From a virus, in the IMG/VR virus record IMGVR_UViG_3300030329_005540, positions 1 to 64,000 of that record: DNA of 64,000 nt; one strand, given 5' to 3'. Shown here in pieces: positions 18,901 to 26,449 of this stretch (positions are counted from its first letter, which is position 1; each line of letters begins with the position of its first letter). Below the pieces are notes generated by a model. That model worked only from the letters and a program-made list of their open reading frames with translations, searched no databases and was not told the origin of the DNA. The position numbers and the translations under genes are program-made.

Positions 18901-20489
18901 CGGGTGACGCTAGATACCGTTATGACGTATCTCTAGGAATAAAAGACTATACTTTTAACTCTCTTTTTCAATGCACAACAAGGGCTGGTGAACAAACCTC
19001 TATAAGAGGCCAAGCGCAAGGCCAAAACTCCAAGTTGTTTTTGGGTACATCTATAATGAATGGGGCGCTCTCTGGTTTTCGACAAGAATTATATCATCTT
19101 TCTGGAAATTTTTGGCAGCACCCAGAAATTTACAATAACGCTTATAGGAGGGGTAATGTTCATGCTGGACATTCCGGAGAATTTGGCGTAGGAGAATTTA
19201 CTAGCGACACCTATACTAAAACAAGAATAGGTTACAGAAAAGAATACGGCGCAATTGACGTACCTGCTTGGGCAGATGGAGATGTTTTCTCTCAAGATAC
19301 AGCCGCTGGTGTGCCTTTATGTAAACCCGGACCTACTTTGGTAGAGCTAGATAGACATTATAACGAATTCGGGCCTCCTGCTGACATACATAGCGTAACA
19401 GGCAGTATGATTACCGTGGGAGCCTTTAGCACGGGGAGCGGGATGTTATATTGGCCAGCCTGTAACTGGATTTTCCCAGAAGTAATGGGAGACTCCGCTA
19501 GGGCCGCTTTCACCAAATATTGCCCTCATGTAATATTTAGAAAAAAGGGTGATCCGAATTGCGGAAATTCTGATCCCGCGACAGCTTTAAGCGCAATAGG
19601 CGCTCAAGAATTATTGCCATCGGGTGTTCCTGTGATTGGTTGTTCGACCTGCTACGTTGATCAAGGAAGGGCGGGAGTTTCGGCTGGAGGCGATGATTGT
19701 TGCGCTACTAAAGACCCTTATAACGATCCTGTGCTTAAAAATATTTGGACTAATTCGGATAATGATTATCAAGTTGTAGGTATACAGTTAACTGGTGCAA
19801 TCAAAAAGGATGGAACGTTTATTTCAAAGGATGATCTTGACGGAACCGGCAAAGCGCTTTTAGAAAATTATGATATTGAAATACATGGTCCAGCAGAATG
19901 GCCTAGCGCTGAAGCAGATTTCCCAAATATACCTGCCACTATACTAAATTGTGAGCCTTGGGTTGGTCCAGCAGCAACCAAAACAGTGTCCGCTCACGCT
20001 AACGGAGATAGTGAACAATTCGCATGGTGGCACGGACCATTGCCTTATTGGGTAAACAAAAGTCTTACGACGCCGAGTCTTGGATGCGTATCTCTTGCTA
20101 GTATGATTGGCGATTCAGACAACGGCGGAGCCCGCGAAAAACTGTTTAACTGGAACGAAATATCTGGCCACGGAGCGACAGCAAAAGCCTTAAGCACAAT
20201 TAGTTACACTGGTGTAATTTGTCATGAGGGGCACGGATATAAAAATTCCGAAAATGGATATTATATGCAAGAACCGGCGGTAAGACAATATGTACAATAT
20301 AGAATGACTAATGGATGCGGTCACTCTAGCTACTATCAAAGCGATGGAGTAACTGAAGACGCGGGTCAGAGGCCGGGTTACGTCGCAAATCAAGAAGAGC
20401 ACGGCGGAGCACACGATGATCGGCTTTGGAATGTAGGTGGATTTTATGAATATCCAAATGTAAATAACACTGGTACAAATACTTGTTAA
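12921..20489 (+). CDS. Giant virion protein with collagen-like segment and matrixin-type zinc metalloprotease
   Basis: About 2522 residues, started by the strong GGAGG site above. Residues ~290-331 are a collagen-like Gly-Pro-Thr block (two 60-bp units). Residues ~480-700 form a metzincin protease. The zinc motif HEIGHSLGFGH is at 673-683, with the three His and the catalytic Glu all present, followed by a Met-turn SIMGP (Met 693). Upstream, YSDFPATNHPDG and NIVFNINFNW match the calcium/structural-zinc loop and edge strand of matrixins. The remaining ~1800 residues are Tyr, Trp, Asn and Gly-rich with scattered Cys pairs, typical of long phage fibres or adhesins. No signal peptide is present, so it acts from the virion rather than by secretion. 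Likely a tail fibre or tip that cleaves a surface or matrix protein, or that processes itself. The protease call is firm, the role is inference. Confidence 0.75.
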   Translation: MGLIPYIKTGTSTSAELMNDLYSGLDEAVNLVTNGKSMFFLNTTANWSLENPERYYHYYSGYSLIDPSQWPSFTFGQDVGYQAGVLSTPVGGTIDMSPRQFWFLSGAKSGDCDPNDTDNVNREHCVSGEWKTPRRIDATNDIGWYWKLYGRHYYFTNALAGGLCGAGCGWQVPLYKHGYYEKMVDDVTIFQYNTGKKAVVVLEGGTKTSDYGRFPNMWTNPYTRVEERQRIPYVTDTAWSLGQEFDNSLQVHKISGIQGLVEFTRYQPTQVGTIANQGTATDFHPGSGTGTPAGPTGPTGPTGPGGYPGGGPTGPTGPTGPTGPGGYPGGGGASPSFDPYSIPEQEKFSWEQFIKSAEKPDRSKHFYEQQNRATADDIEKFYQNNESSENFRFCSHVTKSEIDLVSQNANRTGLIGQCQEPYQCWMAASKKWFWNDLKAAVPQLATAPQTINMTYSFCRSGTDINVAGDTGADNYLETSATATGWGPTGANGINASGQHTSFSDFTGDVGIGFAYWKSLIERMYANYGTHCGLAGNDLTINFVNLGEELEGAEAYGMNSHLALDEFGNPDYSVLENPDLNIGRIRLAVPRSGDWKNDDVYAYSDFPATNHPDGAGADGGRNHPADGNIVFNINFNWQTDANVITGTWDNTGHDGNPSAANPHLHASIARVAAHEIGHSLGFGHSSSDKCDSIMGPTTFWGESLRSDWPTGFTQETDGKCVHEMYGYNSGPVCFSGYSMISFDLTRPACAEHPDEYLRESWYKTPTLGPEPQPHEVIYTCTHPANKRPVVPENWPQIENRFEIAELIFDGYETCSTCGQDHHGEGTFQGYKNYTFSNKYDKYKFFRIHNLNNYDMTLKFEASSIGGASFEGATKVSNGIYQIGDTTAMFAEADAGTGHTIVIPKHESRCVRRDFGEYTNGFRHFQKFKSSDHRYILELSESFKAYPRYYDYHGADWNWFRYNHTNNVINPFLIDRIISGMGDRFILDESAWGRTWDASGLYAAPLNYTGTDGAIKSYEDYTPGDDIGQVKRFRTDSTGALVEDELGSMIVPTYNNSFRTGENYSWSTTDPNTLLADFIYHTGFVSQHFLMTSGESYPAHLQQDESYKVETSGQAISKYCLHKKTVAYSGAKHIYRFLQDLNVNLVSIEADGRVTSRIPSSGWDYGVSGMFVGHTGWLSTSAWSASDISQFADRDQLSVGTDILNTQLSRERYAKGATTAEDGFQWVIGLDIKAMNDSADGPTGWKPHDLYESGNKQGRARRAMPFPNDTPFTDGIGSGANPDGCCTGMSSGIWDRWDAEKAAKTSGILNDPFAFSINQYNLTTNIFGTNHFQSAMGQIYPMNWEAASRCIPSDADPCHSRVGVNPKQRFYSNIDFINQQDHKFGNVWYGKKPITGYLQTGGFYRVGTFTANTAQGAYTYQEAGQRGQNNYKYYGMFYSRGSDAPRDVYAHAQNNAYCGDGGAAGGVQGFSGANQVLYNSGWDDQADHGTDGHFIYQIRITGKDGSSRYSLNYPTWPGPRREFFYYTNPKSLLNLRQNSNIADMKHGNNLRINLDCGISDPYDEDHMKSYKCEDSSSSPVGCSDSSVACYNCSDPTDVTERMDTYHIVDIIRTGVIDSDLGQPTVDLLTERWFPFHYRHDITNHLAAVGSESKYGLVGQSNRNNKVGPIEHERYGNKKLGGAANANKATNIWAGRRNFFEMKLGDIDSGLYEFNRVDGIWTGFFKVAAGEPEKVNLYRLLTDHPSGAAFKNHIMSCDTNEFNAYNYAYYWNTYYSEATTGIARNWHPNEYELVQRVTPPIWSPTLTGDFDVSATASSYDTASYKYDAAKSFGAQATVEAYGQKIRDMFDNARQGVDNSEFFNFQNSPNAKYYYGPYGALHYSYQKNINLIYKMSKEVNNGVIYTWNNSKNYGPLQRTSKDFERRLDEGTTRPEPIFLTEKQYGRHGSSPVLHSRITDRLTAQKITSLHGLEDYNYPNLGLDSAGLTISSPALGTPPGDARYRYDVSLGIKDYTFNSLFQCTTRAGEQTSIRGQAQGQNSKLFLGTSIMNGALSGFRQELYHLSGNFWQHPEIYNNAYRRGNVHAGHSGEFGVGEFTSDTYTKTRIGYRKEYGAIDVPAWADGDVFSQDTAAGVPLCKPGPTLVELDRHYNEFGPPADIHSVTGSMITVGAFSTGSGMLYWPACNWIFPEVMGDSARAAFTKYCPHVIFRKKGDPNCGNSDPATALSAIGAQELLPSGVPVIGCSTCYVDQGRAGVSAGGDDCCATKDPYNDPVLKNIWTNSDNDYQVVGIQLTGAIKKDGTFISKDDLDGTGKALLENYDIEIHGPAEWPSAEADFPNIPATILNCEPWVGPAATKTVSAHANGDSEQFAWWHGPLPYWVNKSLTTPSLGCVSLASMIGDSDNGGAREKLFNWNEISGHGATAKALSTISYTGVICHEGHGYKNSENGYYMQEPAVRQYVQYRMTNGCGHSSYYQSDGVTEDAGQRPGYVANQEEHGGAHDDRLWNVGGFYEYPNVNNTGTNTC
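13801..13913 (+). repeat. Two tandem 60-bp collagen-like repeat units
   Basis: 13801-13853 and 13861-13913 align at a 60-bp period with one mismatch. They encode GPTGPTGPTGPGGYPGGG units. The segment is far more GC-rich than its surroundings. Such Gly-x-y blocks in phage fibres form rigid trimeric rods and often vary in copy number. Confidence 0.9.
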
Positions 20490-20494
20490 TAAAA

Positions 20495-23400
20495 ATGAGC
20501 TACGATTACACAAGCGGTTATAATTATAATAATTATCCAGAAATCCGGAAAGAAAGCCTCGAATCCGGAGATATTGACTTTGGCCATGTTAAAAATGATA
20601 CTACCGGCGATAATGCCATGCCCATTAAATGGGATCAGCACGACAACATGGAAAAACCGAGAGCGCGTTTTAATCGCGCTCATATGAACGTTGATCAATA
20701 TAATTATCTCGCCGGTAGGGTAAATTCTATAGCGAAAGTTAGACCTCATACTTTCAACGACTATTACGAAATGTATCCTTATACTTCGGGTGAGCTTATT
20801 GTGCCCACTGGATTGTATAGCGTCGAATTTAGAATTGACCAGCCTTCGGCAGAAAAGTGGCAATGTATAGCAGACAATTTAGCCGAAGCAAAAGGTAGAT
20901 TATTAAAAACCGCCGTGACCGCTCCTTGGTCTTCAAAGCAATTGTACTTGTCTGAATCTGGTGGAGTCATAACTTGCGAGGATGAAATTGTTTATTACGA
21001 GCAACTTCAAAAAGACGGTGGCGCTAAGTTCAAAGAAAATGGCGGAGCTACAGAAAAAGATTACCTTTTCAATTTCTTAGTGATGAGCCATCAAACTGGG
21101 TGGTCGGTAAAAAGAAACCACCGTGGATACGAAGAATGGGAAGATGTAAACTGGCTTAAAGCTGATGCTGGAGGAGTGACGTATAGTTTTTTCGAAGAAA
21201 GATTTGAACCTTTATCTGGCGAAGCGGAAGACCCAAGAACTTTTGACGGCTCTAAAGTCATCGGTGTGGCTCAAAGACTCGGAATTCCAATTAAAAATCA
21301 CAACGACTTGCCGGATAATTATGTGACCGAAATGGAAAAACACGGCACAGACCTATCTGTTAAAACAAATGTTTACGATATTGAAGCTGAAAAAACTCAA
21401 TTCCCCGTAAGGAACGGCTCGGATTCCCTTGCCCCCGATACAGCTTTTGGGTCATGGTATAAAAAAGATCATTATAAAATTCGCGGTACGATGGGTAGAC
21501 TTAAAAGTGATTTTGGTTCCACCGAATTAAGTAAGTTCGGAGAAGCCGCTGGGGGAAGCGCGGGATACGCGACTAGTCAAGTTTGGTATGAAAGCGGAAG
21601 CGCGGGAAAAGAAATATCTCCCAGCACGAACATGGAAGTTTTCTTGTCTCACACAAAGACTTTCACTTTAAATACTCAGCTAGCTACAACCAGAGACGTG
21701 AGAGCGTATGCTGGATATAAACAAAGCGGTACGCATTGGGATTCTAACGACCACAGGCCACCAGATTATACATTCGCCGGGACAGGCAGAGTGTATGGAA
21801 TATGCACTGGCTTTGATGCAAACGATACTACTAACAAGATAGCCCAGCATCAAGGATACGCCAACGCTTCTAAATACATGTTTCTTGATCGCATGCCTGA
21901 TTATTTAATGAACCATCATTATAGAGCATCTTGGGGTTACGGAAACGCTGACAGTATTTTAGATGCTAATAGATGGAACGCATTTGTTTGGAGCGATTCT
22001 TTTTATACAAACAATGATCATTATATAGAAAGAGGATACGGCGCATGGAGAAAGAAGTATGACATCCCACAAACATGGCAAAGAACTTGGCCCGGATACT
22101 TAGGATATGGAGCAAGCTTAGATAAAAATTTTAGTTATATAGATATATTAACGGGATGCAGTGACGCCGCTGGCTTAAGTTGCGTGGATGATAATCATAG
22201 CAAAAATCATGCTTGGAAAAATATTTTATTTGGTTGGCAGGTAGGATACAACACTGGAGAGGTTTACGATAAAAGTATCTTGCGAGCAAGACATTTAATG
22301 ATCAATAAGAGGCAAAGTGAAAGATACAGCTTCGCCACTTATAAAGACGTTATGGCGTTAACTAGCGATAGCGAAGTCGAAAAAAGATTTTCAGAAATTC
22401 AAGATCATACTGAGACCTACGATTTTCTTCCTTATCCAGCGCAAAAAAATACTTCTTATGGCGTAGTGAATCCAACAGGAGGAGGTAGTTTAAAAGTCGA
22501 TCCGAACTATTTAAATGACCCATTTAATAGAATTACGTCTACCGATTGGGTTTCCGTAGAAGACGTTAAGGCCAAGGCTGAAGAGCTTGGGTTTTTATTC
22601 GAGTTTAGAAGATTGGCAGTTCCATTTAAATTACAACAATTTGATTTTACAGTTGGAGCCGCGAAGGGTCTTATACGACCAAGTGGAATTGTCAACTATC
22701 AAAAAGATGACGGTGATGGTCGCATGCCTCTCAGCGGTCATCCTGACATCGCTACAACTCAAGGCAATGCAGGACTAGACAACTCCTACTATTTTTATAG
22801 CGGCGTAAAAACCCCTGCTCATGCTGAAAGTACAGTTACAAAAAGAATTACCAAGCTATACCAACAATGGCCAGTGCCTAATGATTCAGCAAACACTTAC
22901 AGAAACCCTTGGCCAATAGTTAATGGAGATTCAAAAGACACAGCCTTTGCCACGGCTAAACAGCATATAAACAATATCCGCAATGGTATTTATTGGGATA
23001 ATTATTCAACATCTAATCCAGTTTATTGGATCGGAGGTTCAAATACATCTCACTTAGGAGGAGGAGGTCTGAGTAATGATGACGACGGAACAAACGCTCA
23101 ATCTATTTGGCCAGATTCAGAAACTTTTTGGTGTAGAGGCGCTGATTGTAATGCGTGTGTAGATTATCGAAATGTGTTTGGAGGAGATAATTACCAAGGA
23201 GGTGGTTGCGCTGACGGCGATAGCGATGACCTCGGAGATTGTTTCGAATGTACCGCAGCAGAAAAATTGGATGGCACATGTATTGAATGTCCTAGATTTA
23301 GCGGGAAGTTATCTACTGACGACTACAAGCTATTAAAATTAGAAGGAGACGCTAATGATGGAGAATTTAGTTTCACAACCACGGGCTATACTCCATTTGT

Positions 23401-24526
23401 TAGTTCTATGAAAACATTCATCTGGGCAGATAACAAAAGCGAAACAAATTGGGTTAAACCTGTAGGCTTGGGCACTCGCCATATTTACAGATATAGAACA
23501 GATGATTTTTACGAACTATATAAAACTGATAGGGTGAAAGAACAGTTCGTACACCCAAATTCGAGCAATCCTTACCGCGCCGAAACAGTAAGCTCTTGGC
23601 TTGGCAACTACATACATTTCCGCGATGAAAAACCGTGGCAAGGCAATAACACGATTAGTTCACCAATGAGCGGATCAAGCTATGGAACTTCTTGGGGCAG
23701 CGGATTCGGAAGCGTTGTGATGCCGAATGCTCAAGCTATCGTAAATAGAGCCAAGCGTTCTGTATATCCTTGGGGGGCAAGCGACGGCTACAATGTAGAC
23801 CATTATAAAATAGTTTGGCATTTGGGCTTATTGAATTATAGTACTCAACCATTGTTGCCCATTACAGTTGACAGCAATTCAGTTGAATATAAAGCGTGGA
23901 TGTTGAACATTCAAGAAAGACTTTTCCCCAAGCATTATATTTTCCAAGACGCTTCTCATACAGGATGGGCTGGTAACGGATCGCTACAATCAGGTCATGC
24001 TTCATTCGCTTATATAGAACCAGATGTTCAATACGGAGATTTTAATGTGTCTACGTTTACAGCCGAAAATGCGCCTACTTCCACTGGACAGTTCGTTTTC
24101 GAAAGCGGAATGATGACAAGCTCTCTTGACCTTTTTGATGGAACGGATGGAAATGAAACTGACGAAAGTTGGTTGGGGGTCAACAATTACCAAATAAGTG
24201 ATGCGGATGGAGCCAGCAAATCTCCATTGTTATGGCAAGTTGGTCAAGGGATTTACGCTAGCGAACAGCAGACTTTTGTCAAAGACAACTCTGTGCCATC
24301 TATCTATACCGACTTTATGCCCAAGCAAGAACAGCATGTCAGCGGTGGTTGCTGGGGCAAAATAACAAATCAACAATTCCTTGATTACCAAGGAACGCTT
24401 CAGGGCTACGACCCGCCGCGTGGAACAAAAATTGCATTACAATTTTATGTAAATAACACGCTTGATCGAACAGCAGGAGAGTTACGAGAAGCTGGTCCAG
24501 ACACGCTAACTTGTTGGCAGCACTAG
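20495..24526 (+). CDS. Large virion protein, probable fibre/adhesin
   Basis: About 1343 residues from the ATG at 20495, 5 nt after the preceding stop. The frame also opens at a TTG at 20483, but that lies inside the upstream stop region and is less likely. The ribosome site is weak, so coupling to the upstream giant gene is likely. Composition matches the C-terminal part of the giant protein: rich in Tyr, Trp, Asn, Gly, Ser. A Cys-dense patch (RGADCNACVDY, DDLGDCFECT, GTCIECP) lies near residues 880-935 and may bind metal or form disulphides. No enzyme motif, signal peptide or membrane helix is seen. It is the last gene of the late block and probably another long tail-associated protein. Confidence 0.5.
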   Translation: MSYDYTSGYNYNNYPEIRKESLESGDIDFGHVKNDTTGDNAMPIKWDQHDNMEKPRARFNRAHMNVDQYNYLAGRVNSIAKVRPHTFNDYYEMYPYTSGELIVPTGLYSVEFRIDQPSAEKWQCIADNLAEAKGRLLKTAVTAPWSSKQLYLSESGGVITCEDEIVYYEQLQKDGGAKFKENGGATEKDYLFNFLVMSHQTGWSVKRNHRGYEEWEDVNWLKADAGGVTYSFFEERFEPLSGEAEDPRTFDGSKVIGVAQRLGIPIKNHNDLPDNYVTEMEKHGTDLSVKTNVYDIEAEKTQFPVRNGSDSLAPDTAFGSWYKKDHYKIRGTMGRLKSDFGSTELSKFGEAAGGSAGYATSQVWYESGSAGKEISPSTNMEVFLSHTKTFTLNTQLATTRDVRAYAGYKQSGTHWDSNDHRPPDYTFAGTGRVYGICTGFDANDTTNKIAQHQGYANASKYMFLDRMPDYLMNHHYRASWGYGNADSILDANRWNAFVWSDSFYTNNDHYIERGYGAWRKKYDIPQTWQRTWPGYLGYGASLDKNFSYIDILTGCSDAAGLSCVDDNHSKNHAWKNILFGWQVGYNTGEVYDKSILRARHLMINKRQSERYSFATYKDVMALTSDSEVEKRFSEIQDHTETYDFLPYPAQKNTSYGVVNPTGGGSLKVDPNYLNDPFNRITSTDWVSVEDVKAKAEELGFLFEFRRLAVPFKLQQFDFTVGAAKGLIRPSGIVNYQKDDGDGRMPLSGHPDIATTQGNAGLDNSYYFYSGVKTPAHAESTVTKRITKLYQQWPVPNDSANTYRNPWPIVNGDSKDTAFATAKQHINNIRNGIYWDNYSTSNPVYWIGGSNTSHLGGGGLSNDDDGTNAQSIWPDSETFWCRGADCNACVDYRNVFGGDNYQGGGCADGDSDDLGDCFECTAAEKLDGTCIECPRFSGKLSTDDYKLLKLEGDANDGEFSFTTTGYTPFVSSMKTFIWADNKSETNWVKPVGLGTRHIYRYRTDDFYELYKTDRVKEQFVHPNSSNPYRAETVSSWLGNYIHFRDEKPWQGNNTISSPMSGSSYGTSWGSGFGSVVMPNAQAIVNRAKRSVYPWGASDGYNVDHYKIVWHLGLLNYSTQPLLPITVDSNSVEYKAWMLNIQERLFPKHYIFQDASHTGWAGNGSLQSGHASFAYIEPDVQYGDFNVSTFTAENAPTSTGQFVFESGMMTSSLDLFDGTDGNETDESWLGVNNYQISDADGASKSPLLWQVGQGIYASEQQTFVKDNSVPSIYTDFMPKQEQHVSGGCWGKITNQQFLDYQGTLQGYDPPRGTKIALQFYVNNTLDRTAGELREAGPDTLTCWQH

Positions 24527-25230
24527 GCGCTTTTGATCCTGCCTATAAGCTCCAGCATCTTGGGCTTTGGAATATCGTTAATGGATTCAAACGAATCGGC
24601 TTCTGGGAATTTTTCAGATATTAATTTATTTTTAATTCTGTCGAAAGAGAAACCTTTCTCTCTCATAACCGTTTGAAGCGTAGAGACAGGGCTAGCCGCG
24701 CTTGTCTCGACGGGTGCTTCAGCCAGTTTAGAGTTACCCATTTCTTCTTTAGAAACGATATTAATTTTAAGAAAATTACGAACACAACGAACAAAAGCTC
24801 TATTCTCAGCAATTGGCCCAAGAAAATGTTTGGCAAAATTGTGAGTATTGTGTGGCGCTGCGTCTCCGATTGCAGAGAAGGTGACTTCTCGACCTTCGGT
24901 TTCGAAATTAGGTATCCATTTTATACTGCAAGTTGCGACGACGTATTCTGGGTGAGGAGACACGACGTTATAAGTTACGTCAGTATAACCACGGATTTGA
25001 GCGAGTTCTTTAATACCTCCGAGTAAAATCAAAAGATCATAATCGGACAATTTAGTTACGTCTGTTTCGCTTGTGCGGTCTTTATTCGGCACAAGATATT
25101 CTGTTTTGACCATTTTTCTCCAATCAACAAATCCATCTTCATTGAAGATATAATTTACATTGGAATCAACGATCAGTCCGTGTGTGTCTCGTTTAACAGT
25201 GCGGACTTTAGTGGTAGCTTTCCTAGGCAT
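24523..25230 (-). CDS. Rad52-like single-strand annealing protein candidate
   Basis: A 235-residue protein. Residues ~85-165 contain the layout of Rad52/Sak-type annealing proteins. A strand YVVATCSIKW is followed by REVTFSAIGDAAPHNT and a helix ending in AENRAFVRCVRNFL, resembling the G-(D/E)-A...AE-x-x-A-x-x-R-A-x-R core. The last 45 residues (TLQTVMREKGFSFDRIKNKL) form a separate helical unit. It would pair complementary strands in phage recombination, alongside the RecA and nuclease genes of this block. It has its own promoter with the -10 box 6 nt before the ATG. The stop shares the palindrome CTAG with the convergent late gene. The family call rests on pattern only. Confidence 0.4.
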   Translation of the reverse strand: MPRKATTKVRTVKRDTHGLIVDSNVNYIFNEDGFVDWRKMVKTEYLVPNKDRTSETDVTKLSDYDLLILLGGIKELAQIRGYTDVTYNVVSPHPEYVVATCSIKWIPNFETEGREVTFSAIGDAAPHNTHNFAKHFLGPIAENRAFVRCVRNFLKINIVSKEEMGNSKLAEAPVETSAASPVSTLQTVMREKGFSFDRIKNKLISEKFPEADSFESINDIPKPKMLELIGRIKSA

Positions 25231-25236
25231 ATGAAT

Positions 25237-25265
25237 ATACTAACACGAGCTTTAAGGATTGTCAA
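25237..25265 (-). promoter_or_regulatory. Leaderless-type promoter of the annealing-protein gene
   Basis: Read on the minus strand: TTGACA (25265-25260), a 17-bp spacer with AAAGC at spacer positions 7-11 and TGT just before the -10, then TAGTAT (25242-25237). The -10 ends 6 nt before the ATG at 25230, so the predicted transcript starts at or within a base of the start codon. Confidence 0.75.
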
Positions 25266-26449
25266 CCCTCTTTTTTGGTTAAGATGCAGTAATTATCAAA
25301 ATCATCCCAAAAGTCGTCACAATCCAGAACAGGCGCTACTTTTTTCTCAAAAGAATTCACGGGCAAGTCCCTCTTCCAAGAAGCTTTATCGTGAAAGACT
25401 TTACCCTGACTCAAAATAAACTTATTTGATTTAAAAAATAACTTTTTATCTTTTAATTTATTATCTTTATCTATCTTGTCTTTGGTAATCTGCTCTCTAT
25501 GTACAATTACCCCGTAATCCATATAATTTCTTTTGTGCTTTGCGATTTGGTCTTCGGGTAATTCGCTGACAAGCGTGTACTGAATCGCGCTGCTCATTAA
25601 AAATTTAATAAAATTAGGTTCATTATCTTCTTTAATTAGATATACTATTTGATTAATATTCTGTTTAAGCTGAGATAATATATTAGGATTAATTGGCTTG
25701 TCAGTAACGACATTAGATTTCATTACAGATAAATTTTCTGCCATACCTTGTTCATTAAAAAGGTAATCCATTCTAATTGAAATATTATTCGGCGGCTGGA
25801 TTCCATAATGTTGAATTGAAACATCAGGTACGATGTTCATCATTCCAAATGGATATGCCGCGCCAATATACTCATAATTATACGGAGAGGTGAAATCGAT
25901 ACCCAACTGCTTACACACTGCCTCGGCCACTTTATCAGGCATGATAGTGTTTATTGTTTTAGGGTTTTCGTTTCTAGAATAAGAAGGCTTGTTCCCCTTT
26001 AGGTCAGCCATTAAATTAACACATTTGGAGTCCTCGCTCCAGTACGGGCCAGATTGGTTCGGGAGCGAGTTAGAGAACAGAGCCACGGTTGGAGTACCGT
26101 TTTTCGACGCAATATCCATTGTCATATCATCCACAGACAAATGGAGCTTGCTTTGCGATAATATGTAAGCTATTTGATTGGCTGATGTTTGTCCCAGAGT
26201 TAGATAGCAGCCGCGCAAAGGCGCATCGTCTTTATGGCCGACCTGCAAGATGCCGATCCCGTGAGAAGACAATATCGGCACGAGCAAATCAACAACCTCT
26301 TGCCAATAATCATATTTTTTAGATTCGGGAGAATTGACCGCTAATAAAGTAATATAATTATCAATAGCTATCGGAAAGAACTTTTCGTAAATGAAAGGTT
26401 CTGATATTTTTGCTCCACAGCTTGTGGCGTATGATTCTACGATATGCAT
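25262..26449 (-). CDS. C-terminal half of a GT9-type (heptosyltransferase-like) glycosyltransferase
   Basis: A 395-residue protein. Residues ~30-190 match the second Rossmann domain of family 9 heptosyltransferases: LLAVNSPESKKYDYW, then ILQVGHKDD, GQTSANQIAYILSQSKLHLSVDDMT and NGTPTVALFSN. The second domain normally binds the nucleotide-sugar donor. The first GT9 domain is missing here, but it is present at the C-terminus of the gene just upstream, whose TAA overlaps this ATG (TAATG). The two products therefore probably act together, or arise from one ancestral gene broken at the domain junction. Residues ~200-395 are of no recognised family. The substrate is likely a heptose, as heptose-activation genes lie further along the window. 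Confidence 0.6.
   Translation of the reverse strand: MHIVESYATSCGAKISEPFIYEKFFPIAIDNYITLLAVNSPESKKYDYWQEVVDLLVPILSSHGIGILQVGHKDDAPLRGCYLTLGQTSANQIAYILSQSKLHLSVDDMTMDIASKNGTPTVALFSNSLPNQSGPYWSEDSKCVNLMADLKGNKPSYSRNENPKTINTIMPDKVAEAVCKQLGIDFTSPYNYEYIGAAYPFGMMNIVPDVSIQHYGIQPPNNISIRMDYLFNEQGMAENLSVMKSNVVTDKPINPNILSQLKQNINQIVYLIKEDNEPNFIKFLMSSAIQYTLVSELPEDQIAKHKRNYMDYGVIVHREQITKDKIDKDNKLKDKKLFFKSNKFILSQGKVFHDKASWKRDLPVNSFEKKVAPVLDCDDFWDDFDNYCILTKKEG

Noticed and set aside
20183-20863. Minus-strand frames of 107-125 codons beneath the two giant genes
   Set aside because: They have no ribosome site, no recognisable content and are covered by convincing plus-strand proteins.
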